DNA from: Asticcacaulis sp. MM231
GTDB taxonomy: Bacteria; Pseudomonadota; Alphaproteobacteria; Caulobacterales; Caulobacteraceae
DNA length: 64,000 nucleotides
Direction of reading: 5' to 3'
Assembly (NCBI RefSeq): GCF_964186625.1
Contig: NZ_OZ075108.1
Span: forward strand, 2,108,001 to 2,172,000
A program made the translations under genes and the position numbers. This document shows positions 54,806-62,725 of the stretch, piece by piece; positions within the stretch are counted from its first letter, which is position 1, and every line of letters starts with the position of its first letter. The notes under the pieces were generated by a model. It did not search any database and was not told the origin of the DNA. It was given only the letters and a program-made list of their open reading frames with translations.

Positions 54806-55940
54806 GTGTTGCGGAATCAACGGATGGATTCCCTTGATCTTGCAAATATGCGAGTTTGTGTCGATGGACATGGACAAAAGGCTGTTGCTGTCGCCTGAGG
54901 CTCGGGTGCGGTTGGAAGGTTGGGTGGCGGACCGGAACACGCCGCAGAAGCTTGTTTGGCGTGCGCGGATCGTGCTGATGTGGGCGGACGCGGCGAGTTT
55001 GGCGTCGATTGTGCGGACGCTGGGCAAGACCAAGAAGACGGCCTACCGCTGGCGCGATCGTTATCTTGAGCAGGGTGTCGATGGGCTTGGGCGCGACGCG
55101 ACCCGGCCTGGCCGTAAGACGCCGTTGAGCGCCGAAGTCATTGCGCGTGTGGTCGAGATGACGCTGCGACAGAAGCCACCGGCTGCCACGCAATGGAGCG
55201 CGCGCACGCTTGCCAAGGCGGTGGGTCTGAGCCACACCAGCGTACAGCGCATTTGGAGCGCGCATGGGCTCAAGCCCCATTTGACCAAGACGTTCAAACT
55301 GTCGAACGACAAGCAGTTCGTCGAGAAGGTGACGGACGTCGTCGGTCTCTATCTTGATCCGCCGGACCGGGCACTGGTGTTCTCGGTCGATGAGAAGTCA
55401 CAGATCCAGGCGCTGGACCGCACCCAACCGGGCCTGCCAATGAAGAAGGGGCGGGCGGGAACGATGACCCACGACTATAAGCGGCATGGCACGACGACAC
55501 TGTTCGCCGCCCTCGATGTCGCCACCGGCAGGGTGATCGGCGAATGCATGAAACGTCATCGGCACCAGGAATGGCTCAAATTCCTTCGACTCATCGACCG
55601 CAGCACGCCCAAGGGCTTCGACCTGCACCTGATCGCCGACAACTATGCCACCCATAAGCATCCGGCGGTCAAAGCATGGCTGGCCAAACATCCTCGCTTC
55701 CACATGCATTTCACCCCCACTTCGGCGTCCTGGCTCAATCAGGTCGAACGCTTTTTCGGCTTGATAACAGGCGATCGCATCCGCTGCGGCGTGTTCAAGA
55801 GTGTCGCCGAACTCGAAGGCGCAATTCAAGACTATCTCGATCATCACAACGCCGATCCAAAGCCCTTCGTTTGGACCAAATCCGCTACAGACATTCTTGA
55901 AAAGGTCGCCAGGGGGCGACAGGCGTTAGAGTCACAACAC
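54806..55940 (+). mobile_element. IS630-family insertion sequence, complete
   Basis: The ends begin GTGTTG on both sides in inverted orientation (left GTGTTGCGGAATCAACG, right reversed GTGTTGTGACTCTAACG). They are flanked by TA at 54804-54805 and 55941-55942, the 2-bp target duplication of IS630/Tc1 elements. The TA belonged to a CTAG: C at 54803 and G at 55943. Confidence 0.88.
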
Positions 55941-55943
55941 TAG
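54864..55943 (+). CDS. IS630-family transposase
   Basis: A 359-residue DDE transposase: N-terminal HTH (LASIVRTLGKTKKTAYRWRDRYLEQG), then FSVDEKSQIQALDRTQP, LIADNYATHKHPAVKAWL and SWLNQVERFFGLIT carrying the three acidic residues. The stop TAG is formed by the TA target duplication plus one host base, so it lies partly outside the element. Confidence 0.93.
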   Translation: MDMDKRLLLSPEARVRLEGWVADRNTPQKLVWRARIVLMWADAASLASIVRTLGKTKKTAYRWRDRYLEQGVDGLGRDATRPGRKTPLSAEVIARVVEMTLRQKPPAATQWSARTLAKAVGLSHTSVQRIWSAHGLKPHLTKTFKLSNDKQFVEKVTDVVGLYLDPPDRALVFSVDEKSQIQALDRTQPGLPMKKGRAGTMTHDYKRHGTTTLFAALDVATGRVIGECMKRHRHQEWLKFLRLIDRSTPKGFDLHLIADNYATHKHPAVKAWLAKHPRFHMHFTPTSASWLNQVERFFGLITGDRIRCGVFKSVAELEGAIQDYLDHHNADPKPFVWTKSATDILEKVARGRQALESQH

Positions 55944-55968
55944 GTCAGGTAATTCAGAATAGCAGAAT

Positions 55969-56042
55969 TGGCTGGGGAACTAGGACTCGAACCTAGAATG
56001 ACGGTACCAAAAACCGGAGTGTTACCATTACACCATTCCCCA
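55969..56042 (-). tRNA. tRNA-Gln (anticodon UUG)
   Basis: A 74-base cloverleaf on the reverse strand with CCA encoded. Acceptor TGGGGAA/TTCCCCA, loop TTTTGGT with anticodon TTG, T arm CTAGG-TTCGAGT-CCTAG. The IS630 element ends 28 bases past its 3' end and leaves it intact. Confidence 0.95.
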
Positions 56043-56278
56043 GCATCTAGCTGGTCCCGCGAAGCAAAGTATGTCGTCGCGAGAGGCGTGGAGATAGCGC
56101 AAGGTTTTACGCAAAGCAATCCCCTGCAACAACTTTTTCGCCGAGACATGCCTCTGTTTGCCCTTTTTATGTGAACAAATTCAAAATCCGTTGCGCCTTA
56201 CAGGTTTGCGACAGAAGGCCGCAACGCTCTGACGCATTGGCGATTGGCGCTTTCTGTAAAATGTGATACGTGCGCGCC

Positions 56279-57184
56279 ATGTTTGAGACCGCGAAAAACC
56301 CTGACAGCGACACGACCTTCGTCATTGCCGCCTTTTATCATTTCTTCGACTTCCCGCACTTCGAAGCCATGCGCGAACCTTTGTTCGAGCGCCTGAGCGC
56401 GCTTGGCATCAAAGGTTCGCTGCTGATCACCGCCGAGGGGGTCAACTCCACCATGGCAGGTACACGCGAGGCCATCGACACCTTTCTAGACTATCTGCAA
56501 AACGACCTGATCGGCGCCAAAATCATCTGGAAGGAATCCTACGCTGCCTACCAGCCCTTTGGTAAGGTGCGCGTGCGGCTGAAAAAGGAAACCATCGGCT
56601 TGGGCGAACCGGTTTCGATGAAAAAATTCGGTCAGTACGTGGCACCGCGGGATTGGAACGACCTGATCAGCCGTGACGACGTGGTGATTATCGATACGCG
56701 CAATGATTATGAGGTCAATCTGGGCACGTTCAAGAAGGCTATCGATCCCAACATCCCCAATTTCAAGCACCTGCCGCAATGGACACGCGACAATGCCGAG
56801 GCGCTGAAAGGCAAGAAGGTCGCCACCTTCTGCACCGGCGGCATCCGCTGCGAGAAATATACCTCATGGCTGATCGATCAGGGCATCGAGGACGTTTATC
56901 ATCTGCAAGGCGGCATCCTGCAATATTTCGAAGATGTGCCCATAGAGCAATCGCTTTGGGATGGCGAATGTTTTGTTTTTGACGAGCGCATTGCCGTCGA
57001 TCACCAACTTCAGCCCTCACAAACCGCAGTCTTGTGCCTGCATTGCGACCACGCCCTGACGGCCGACGACCAGCAACAGCCGAGCTACATCAAGGGCCAG
57101 TCCTGTCCTCACTGTCAGGGTGACTCGCAACATGCACACGATCGTCCGGCAACACGCAAACATCCCGGCCGTACCAAGTTCTAG
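56279..57184 (+). CDS. trhO: tRNA uridine(34) 5-hydroxylase, rhodanese-like
   Basis: Oxygen-dependent hydroxylation of U34 in tRNAs, the first step of cmo5U/mo5U wobble modification. The 301-residue protein has the N-terminal acylphosphatase-like part (LGIKGSLLITAEGVNSTMAG), a rhodanese domain with the Cys in ATFCTGGIRCEKYTSWL, and the C-terminal CLHCDHAL...CPHCQGD zinc-like cysteines. ATG 56279 is preferred; a GTG lies at 56270. Confidence 0.95.
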   Translation: MFETAKNPDSDTTFVIAAFYHFFDFPHFEAMREPLFERLSALGIKGSLLITAEGVNSTMAGTREAIDTFLDYLQNDLIGAKIIWKESYAAYQPFGKVRVRLKKETIGLGEPVSMKKFGQYVAPRDWNDLISRDDVVIIDTRNDYEVNLGTFKKAIDPNIPNFKHLPQWTRDNAEALKGKKVATFCTGGIRCEKYTSWLIDQGIEDVYHLQGGILQYFEDVPIEQSLWDGECFVFDERIAVDHQLQPSQTAVLCLHCDHALTADDQQQPSYIKGQSCPHCQGDSQHAHDRPATRKHPGRTKF

Positions 57185-57331
57185 CCAATCACGTATCTCT
57201 CCCTACATAAGGGATGCAGGACAGTCACAAGGGCCCTTCCGCACACGAGTATGACAGCGACTTCATTTGACCTGCGGGCATTAAAGTTTATGCTGCAAGG
57301 TTGAATAGATACGGGGGGCTTTGGGTTACGC

Positions 57332-59119
57332 ATGAAACAGTTCTTTATCACGCTGGCGGCGGTCGTTACGGCCCTCGCCCTTGTCTTTGTCGCCTTGCCG
57401 ATAGGCCTTATCGCCTGGGTGGTGGCTGCCTCGAAGCCCACGGTGCCGAACGCCGTCGTGCTGTCGCTGGATTTGCGTCAGAAGATGACCGACCAAAGCC
57501 AAAACTCGCCCCTCTCCTTCATCACCGGCAGCGGCCTGTCCACGCTCGATGTCGTCACCACCCTGCATCACGCTGCTGACGATGCCAAGGTCAAGGGCGT
57601 GTTCATTCGCCTGCCAGAAGGCGGCATGTCGCCATCGGCTGCCGAAGAAATCCGTAACGCCATCATCTACGTCCGCCGCGCCAACAAGCCGGTGATTGCC
57701 CACAGCCAGGGCCTTTACCCTGACACCATGGTCGTGGCCTCCTACATGCTCGGCGCCTCTTCGGGCAATCTATGGATGCAGCCGCACAGTTCCTTCCAGG
57801 TCACCGGTATCTCGACTTCGACCATGTTCCTCAAGCGCGCCTTCGACAAATATGGCATCAAGGCGGAATATGAGCAGCGCTACGAATTCAAGAACGCGGT
57901 CAACCCTTATCTTTACAGCGATTATACCCCAGCCCACCGCGAAGCCACCCTGGGCTGGATGGGCAGCATCTACAAGTCGATGATCGGCTATGTAGCGGCT
58001 GATCGCCGCGCCGACGCTGGCAAGTTGCAAACGACGCTGGAAGCCGGCCCCTACGCCGCCGAGCAAGCGCTTAAGCTGGGTCTGGTCGACAAGCTCGGTC
58101 AGGTTCAGGAAGCCGAGGATGCAGCGCTCAAGGGTGCAGGGGATGGTGCCAAGATCATGGATATCTCCGATTATGAGCGCACGATTTCGCCCTCCTACAG
58201 TGGCGATGTTATCGCGGTGATCGATGGCGAAGGCGCGATCGTGACCGGCCGCGCCGGCAGCGGCAACAGCCTGACCAGCCGCGAATCTAATATGGTCTCG
58301 GACGAGATCGCCGGCGCCTTCTACAAGGCCGCCAAGGACAAGAGCGTAAAGGCTATCGTGTTCCGGGTGTCGTCGCCCGGCGGCTCGGATACGGCATCAG
58401 AACAGATTTCGCAGGCCATGCAGGCCGCCAAGGCCGCCGGCAAGCCGGTCGTCGTCTCCATGGGCGAATACGCCGCCTCGGGGGGCTATTGGGTATCGGC
58501 CGGCGCCTCGTCCATCGTAGCCAATCCAAGCACCCTCACCGGCTCGATTGGCGTCTTTGGCGGTAAGTTCGCCATCGGCGATGCCCTGGGCCGCTTTGGC
58601 ATCGATAGCCGCGACATCTCGGTCGGTGGCGATTACAGCCAAGCCTTCAGCCAGTCACAAAACTTCAGCTCGACGCAGCGCGCGGCAATCTCCGGCTGGA
58701 TCGACGAGATCTATAACGGTTTCGTCACGCACGTCGCCACCGGCCGTAAACTGCCCGAAGCTACGGTGCGCGAAATCGCCAAGGGCCGCGTCTGGACCGG
58801 CGAACAGGCGCTGGGGCTGAAACTGGTCGATAAACTCGGCGGTTTCTACGACGCCGTTGATGTTGCCAAAGGGCTGGCCAAGATCGACAGCAAGGCGGAC
58901 TTCCGTTTGGTGAACTATGGCACGCAGCCAGGTCTTTTCGGCGCCACGCGTGACAGCGTTCACGCCGGCATAAGCGGCCTCAAGGCTCTGTCGTTCCTCG
59001 GCTGGGCCATGAGCGATCCGAAGGCCGAAGCCGTCATGTCGCAAATCTCCGACCAGCGCCTGCGCGAACAAGGCGCCACCATCCTTGCACCGGAGCCTTA
59101 CCAGCCTACGATACGGTAA
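57332..59119 (+). CDS. sppA: Signal peptide peptidase SppA, 67-kDa type
   Basis: An inner-membrane Ser/Lys protease that degrades released signal peptides. An N-terminal membrane helix (FITLAAVVTALALVFVALPIGLIAWVV) precedes duplicated ClpP-like halves; the Lys lies in the first half (YEFKNAVNPYL) and the Ser in the second (MGEYAASGGYW, near residue 383). The 595-residue length matches the long form. A terminator follows at 59142. Confidence 0.95.
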   Translation: MKQFFITLAAVVTALALVFVALPIGLIAWVVAASKPTVPNAVVLSLDLRQKMTDQSQNSPLSFITGSGLSTLDVVTTLHHAADDAKVKGVFIRLPEGGMSPSAAEEIRNAIIYVRRANKPVIAHSQGLYPDTMVVASYMLGASSGNLWMQPHSSFQVTGISTSTMFLKRAFDKYGIKAEYEQRYEFKNAVNPYLYSDYTPAHREATLGWMGSIYKSMIGYVAADRRADAGKLQTTLEAGPYAAEQALKLGLVDKLGQVQEAEDAALKGAGDGAKIMDISDYERTISPSYSGDVIAVIDGEGAIVTGRAGSGNSLTSRESNMVSDEIAGAFYKAAKDKSVKAIVFRVSSPGGSDTASEQISQAMQAAKAAGKPVVVSMGEYAASGGYWVSAGASSIVANPSTLTGSIGVFGGKFAIGDALGRFGIDSRDISVGGDYSQAFSQSQNFSSTQRAAISGWIDEIYNGFVTHVATGRKLPEATVREIAKGRVWTGEQALGLKLVDKLGGFYDAVDVAKGLAKIDSKADFRLVNYGTQPGLFGATRDSVHAGISGLKALSFLGWAMSDPKAEAVMSQISDQRLREQGATILAPEPYQPTIR

Positions 59120-59141
59120 GCCCCCGCTCAAAGAGCATAAT

Positions 59142-59174
59142 AAAAGCGCCCTGGCATTAGCCACGGGCGCTTTT
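59142..59174 (+). terminator. Intrinsic terminator of sppA
   Basis: AAAAGCGCCC pairs with GGGCGCTTTT around an inner TGGC-ATTA-GCCA hairpin with one bulged C, ending in a T run, 23 bases after the sppA stop. Confidence 0.85.
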
Positions 59175-59515
59175 ACTATGATTGTCTCTTCTAGGCCGTG
59201 TGGACGAATTTTTGTCGGTATATATTTTTAGGATTGAACGAACCCGCTGAGGCGGGAGAGGAGTGCGTGTTGGCTGTGATGCCCTCCTGATGGGAAGGTT
59301 TGGTTGCTGAGACCAACCCCTGATCAGGAGACCACCCGATGTCTTATAACACCACTACAGTTGAACACTGGCGACCCAGAACGATCTGTCGCACAAACTT
59401 GAAATACCCTCTTGGCAAGATCGATTGCCAAAACACAAATCTCAGACATGGCTACCTCCTCGGTTTGATGGAGCACCAGAATGACATCAATATCATCCGA
59501 CGCCTACCGGAGGGG
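59175..59515. other. Insertion-sequence scar region
   Basis: No intact gene. CTAG-GGCCGTGTGGACGAATT-type sequence at 59191 resembles the end of an IS5-family (IS427-group) element. An IS110 fragment follows at 59360-59449. Other stretches (for example GGTTTGGTTGCTGAGACCAACC at 59297-59318, partly palindromic) look like IS non-coding ends that I cannot assign. Confidence 0.5.
59360..59449 (-). pseudogene. IS110-family transposase, N-terminal fragment
   Basis: On the reverse strand, GAGGAGG precedes ATG 59449 and the frame reads MSEICVLAIDLAKRVFQVCA-type sequence, the DEDD transposase start with the first Asp of IS110 (A-I-D-L-A-K). Homology ends after about 30 codons, and an in-frame stop follows soon after. 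Confidence 0.6.
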
Positions 59516-59879
59516 TGAACCGCCCCGGGTTTGCCGGAGGCCCTAACTCAATAGTAGGATAGGGCTATGACAAACAAAACGACGAATAAATTTTCCCCCG
59601 AGGTCCGCGAACGCTCTGTGCGGATGGTTCTGGATCATGAAGCCGATTACCCTTCCCGATGGACGGCGATCCTGTCGGTGGCTCAGAAGATCGGCTGTGC
59701 GCCGGGCACTTTGAACGACTGGATCAAGAAGACCGAGGTCGATAGCGGCAAGCGCGCCGGCGTCCCGACTGATCTGTCTGAGAAGATGAAGGCCCTGGAG
59801 CGCGAGAACCGGGAGCTGCGGCAGGCCAACGAGATATTGCGCAAGGCCAGCGCTTATTTCGCCCAAGCGGAGCTCGACC
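59516..59879 (+). mobile_element. IS3-family element, left end and orfA, cut by IS66
   Basis: Begins with TGAACCGCCCCGGG, the left terminal repeat type of IS3-family elements, followed by orfA. It is interrupted at 59880 by the end of an IS66 element; the orfB part is not in the window. Confidence 0.75.
59567..59879 (+). pseudogene. IS3-family OrfA, 3' end disrupted
   Basis: [21 protein letters not shown], then an HTH ([21 protein letters not shown]) and the leucine-zipper segment [29 protein letters not shown] typical of IS3 OrfA. The frame enters the IS66 end just after AELDR, where native proteins end within a few residues, so only the last residues and the programmed-frameshift region are lost. 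OrfB is absent from the window. Confidence 0.85.
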
Positions 59880-59932
59880 GTAAGCGTAAATGCGTCCCCA
59901 TGTTGCGGTTTTTGAGATTTGTGGGTCGGTTT

Positions 59933-60147
59933 TTACGCCGCGTCTGGCTTGAAGTTCCAGGGCGTGAGTTCGTCGATGCGTGAGACGGGCCAGTCGTTGG
60001 CGATACGCTCGAGCGTCTGTGTCATCCAGGCCTGAGGATTGACGCCATTCATCTTGGCGGTTTGGATAAGGGAGGCGATCGTCGCCCAAGTGCGCCCGCC
60101 ACCGTCAGAACCGGCGAAGAGGGCATTTTTCCGTGTGATGGTCATCG
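59933..60147 (-). pseudogene. tnpC: IS66 TnpC, C-terminal part
   Basis: Reads TMTITRKNALFAGSDGGGRTWATIASLI...GVNPQAWMTQTLERIA...[13 protein letters not shown] and stop, the C-terminal end of IS66 transposase. It continues exactly from the block at 62720: IRPQTM joins TITRKN once the inserted element (60148-62725) is removed. Confidence 0.9.
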
Positions 60148-60627
60148 CCCGTCCATTCTGCCCATATAGGCGAAGAAGTTGAAGTCCATTATCGTTGGCA
60201 TCCCTATTTTCGCAATAGGGTCAACGTACGGCGCATCGAGAAACGTGCGAACGGACTGTTCTTAAAAATTCTCGGCCCGGTTGGGACGGTCGTTTCCATT
60301 CCGGGCCGGATGATCGATCCTATAGCATGCGCGGACATGAGGCTTGGTGCGCCGCAAGTTGACCTCGTAGCATTGTCCGACTTGAAGCGGCTGGTCAGCC
60401 AGGCGGCCATTGTCGCAAACTCCCCGCGCGAGAATGGAATCGCAAGGGAGGACGTCGATGAGACAGTACAAGGTACCCGCGCCGACCAAAGGCGCGCAAA
60501 TGAGCCTGATATTCGAACCCCGCATGCTGGACGGGCTAAGCGCGGCAGAGCGGGCGAAGGCCCGATTGACCCTTGCGCGGATATTGATGCAAGCGGCCGG
60601 AGTGGCTGTCGAGGAGGCCGTCGATGA
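60139..60627 (+). pseudogene. Recombinase-cassette protein split at the attachment site (5' end detached)
   Basis: The frame reads GEEVEVHYRWHPYF, RVNVRRIEKRANGLFLKILGP, IDPIACADMRLGAPQVDLVALSDLKRLVS, a conserved protein that I recall next to this recombinase type; function unknown. In the integrated state no ATG, GTG or TTG precedes the homology: the frame is open only from after a TGA at 60136-60138, and the first in-frame ATG is at 60310. In the circular form the start would be ATG 62711, giving 164 residues. It overlaps the next gene by 170 bases. Confidence 0.65.
60142..60147 (+). other. Left attachment core of the serine-recombinase element
   Basis: TCATCG here is repeated at 62720-62725. 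The two copies mark the points where the tnpC frame breaks on each side; the true crossover dinucleotide lies within this shared hexamer. Confidence 0.75.
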
Positions 60628-60637
60628 CCGGCAATGA
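60458..60637 (+). CDS. Small cassette protein, 59 residues
   Basis: MRQYKVPAPTKGAQMSLIF then a helical segment GLSAAERAKARLTLARILMQAAGVAVEE. GGGAGG precedes the ATG, and its 3' end overlaps the recombinase start by 14 bases, so translation is probably coupled. The partner role (recombination directionality factor or regulator) is only a guess from position; no known fold is visible. Confidence 0.7.
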   Translation: MRQYKVPAPTKGAQMSLIFEPRMLDGLSAAERAKARLTLARILMQAAGVAVEEAVDDRQ

Positions 60638-62696
60638 CCTCATCCCCGCTTCGCTTCTAATGCGCAAGGCGGTCGTCTACGTCCGCCAGTCGACGCAGTC
60701 CCAAGTCATGACGAACCTGGAGAGCCAGCGACGGCAGTATGATCTCGTCGATATTGCGCGGCGCCATGGCTTCGCCGACATTGAAGTGGTCGACGATGAC
60801 CTCGGTCGGTCTGCCAGTGGGACGGTGGCGCGCCCAGGCTTTGATCGCCTGGTCGCTTTGTTGTGTGCCGGCAAGGTTGGTGCTGTCCTTTGCCTGGATG
60901 CATCCAGGCTCGCCAGGAATGGGCGCGACTGGCACCATTTGCTCGAGCTATGTGGGCTCGTCGAGGCCCGTGTCATCGATCATGATGGCACCTACAATCC
61001 ATGCCTGCCCAACGATCGCCTTCTTCTCGGCATGAAGGGCAGCATCAGCGAGTTCGAGTTGGGCGTTCTTAAGACGCGGATGCTCGATGCCGCCAGATCC
61101 AAAGCCCACCGAGGTGAGCTGCGTCTGTCGGTACCCTTCGGCTATATCTGGCACCGTGAGGCAGGTCTGGGCTTCGACCCTGACCGTCGCCTTCAAGAGG
61201 TCATCAGGATTATCTTTGCAAGGTTCAAGGAGCTTGGCAGCGCCAGGCAGGTCTTGTTGTCGATGACGGTTGACCAGATTCACTTCCCACGCCCCTCGGA
61301 CGAGGGACGCATGACGAACTGCGTCTGGCTGCCGATCCGCTATCGCAATGTGATCGGAGTGCTTAAAAATCCATTCTACGCAGGCGTCTATGTCTATGGA
61401 AAAAGTGAGAAGCGCGTGTCGATTGTCGAGGGACGTGCCCGCAAGAGCTACGGCCATGGCAAACCGGAGGGAACTTGGGAGGTGATGATCAAGGATCATC
61501 ACGAAGGCTATATCGCCTGGGACGACTATGAGCGGAATCAAAAGCAGTTGGCGCTCAACAACTACGGTCGCGCAGGAGGCGTAAAATCTGGCCGTGGCGG
61601 AAGGGCGCTGCTGTCAGGCATAATTACGTGTGGACAATGTGGGCGGAGACTCAGCGTCGCCTATACCGGGAACCCGATGAGCCGCCCAGTTTATCGCTGC
61701 GACAAACCTAATTTGATGATGGGATTGCAGCGATGTATGACCTTCGGAGGACTAAGAGTGGATGCGGCGGTTGCATCTGAACTGCTGCGTGCGGTAGAAC
61801 CTTTAGCGATCGAAGCCGCGTTTGAGGCCGAGCGGATGCACCGGGAACGACAGGAAGAGCAGCGCCAGGTCCTGGATCTTGAGCTCCAGCAAGCGCGGTA
61901 CGAGGCGAAGATTGCTGAACGGCGATATGCCGCCTGCGATCCCGACAACCGCCTGATCGCTGCCCAACTCGAGAAGAACTGGGAAGGCGCACTGCGCCGT
62001 CTGCGCGATATCGAAGGGCGGCAACCCGTTGATAAGCCGTCTGTCATAGAAGTCGATCCCAGCGCCTTTGCCAACATGGCCGAGAACCTGGCCGCAGCCT
62101 GGAATGCGCCCGACGTGACTATGCGCGCGCGTCAGCAGCTCTTGAGGGCTTTGATCGCAGACATTATCGTCGATGTTGATGACGCTGTACGTGATGTCGT
62201 GCTCACGATCCACTGGCGAGGAGGTCAGCACTCCGAACTGCGCGTCCGAAAGCCCAAAAGCGGTGAGCATGGTTGTGCAACCGCTGACGACGCTTTGGCC
62301 GTGATGCGCAGCATGGCTGGCCGCTGGTCTGACGAGCATATCGCCGCGTCGCTCAATCGGATGGGGCTGCCGACCGGTCAGGGCAAAACCTGGACGGCCC
62401 ACCGTGTCTCTTCCGTTCGCCGCGTAAGGGGAATCCACGCCTACCGATCCGCAGATAAGGATGGTGAGTGGCTGACCATGGCGGAAGCCGCGAAGGCTTT
62501 AAGCGTAACCAGCCACGTGATCCGGCGTCTCATCAAGCACGGGATCCTGGCGGCGGAGCAAGTTGTTCCCGGAGCGCCACATCAGATCCGCAGCTCTGAC
62601 CTGGCCTCGGACGCGGTTAAAGCGGCGTTGGCCCGGAAGACCGCCCCGTGTCGCACCACGGACCCGGACACGCTTCCAATGTTTACAAACACTTGA
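60624..62696 (+). CDS. Large serine recombinase with C-terminal excisionase-like HTH
   Basis: A 690-residue site-specific recombinase. The resolvase domain (residues 14-165) has the nucleophile in VVYVRQST (Ser23) and LCLDASRLARNGRDWHHLL. A recombinase domain follows (GLGFDPDRRLQEVIRIIF), then a zinc ribbon (ITCGQCGRRL...YRCDKP...RCMTFGG) and a coiled coil (about 400-470). The last 80 residues hold WLTMAEAAKALSVTSHVIRRLIKHG, an excisionase-like helix-turn-helix. All parts appear intact. It probably moved the surrounding element. Confidence 0.93.
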   Translation: MTGNDLIPASLLMRKAVVYVRQSTQSQVMTNLESQRRQYDLVDIARRHGFADIEVVDDDLGRSASGTVARPGFDRLVALLCAGKVGAVLCLDASRLARNGRDWHHLLELCGLVEARVIDHDGTYNPCLPNDRLLLGMKGSISEFELGVLKTRMLDAARSKAHRGELRLSVPFGYIWHREAGLGFDPDRRLQEVIRIIFARFKELGSARQVLLSMTVDQIHFPRPSDEGRMTNCVWLPIRYRNVIGVLKNPFYAGVYVYGKSEKRVSIVEGRARKSYGHGKPEGTWEVMIKDHHEGYIAWDDYERNQKQLALNNYGRAGGVKSGRGGRALLSGIITCGQCGRRLSVAYTGNPMSRPVYRCDKPNLMMGLQRCMTFGGLRVDAAVASELLRAVEPLAIEAAFEAERMHRERQEEQRQVLDLELQQARYEAKIAERRYAACDPDNRLIAAQLEKNWEGALRRLRDIEGRQPVDKPSVIEVDPSAFANMAENLAAAWNAPDVTMRARQQLLRALIADIIVDVDDAVRDVVLTIHWRGGQHSELRVRKPKSGEHGCATADDALAVMRSMAGRWSDEHIAASLNRMGLPTGQGKTWTAHRVSSVRRVRGIHAYRSADKDGEWLTMAEAAKALSVTSHVIRRLIKHGILAAEQVVPGAPHQIRSSDLASDAVKAALARKTAPCRTTDPDTLPMFTNT

Positions 62697-62719
62697 AGAA
62701 AGAATGCACAATGAATCCC

Positions 62720-62725
62720 TCATCG
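62720..62725 (+). other. Right attachment core of the serine-recombinase element
   Basis: Second TCATCG copy. Upstream, ATGAATCCC (62711-62719) is element DNA that supplies the start codon of the first cassette gene after circularisation; downstream is tnpC. Confidence 0.75.

Larger units (their letters stand above)
60148..62725 (+). mobile_element. Serine-recombinase element of 2,578 bp inserted in tnpC
   Basis: The boundaries are fixed by two independent frame tests. Outside: deleting 60148-62725 restores an uninterrupted tnpC (IRPQTM|TITRKN). Inside: joining 62725 to 60148 gives the frame ATG AAT CCC TCA TCG CCC GTC CAT, which restores a start codon for the element's first gene. It carries three consecutive plus-strand genes: a VEVHYRWHPYF protein, a 59-residue protein and a large serine recombinase. 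I recall this trio from many proteobacterial genomes as a recombinase cassette without obvious cargo. Confidence 0.85.

Noticed and set aside
59340..59518. A plus-strand frame starting MSYNTTTVEHW
   Set aside because: It runs antisense through the IS110 fragment and ends at the IS3 boundary; it is probably a chance frame across joined IS pieces.
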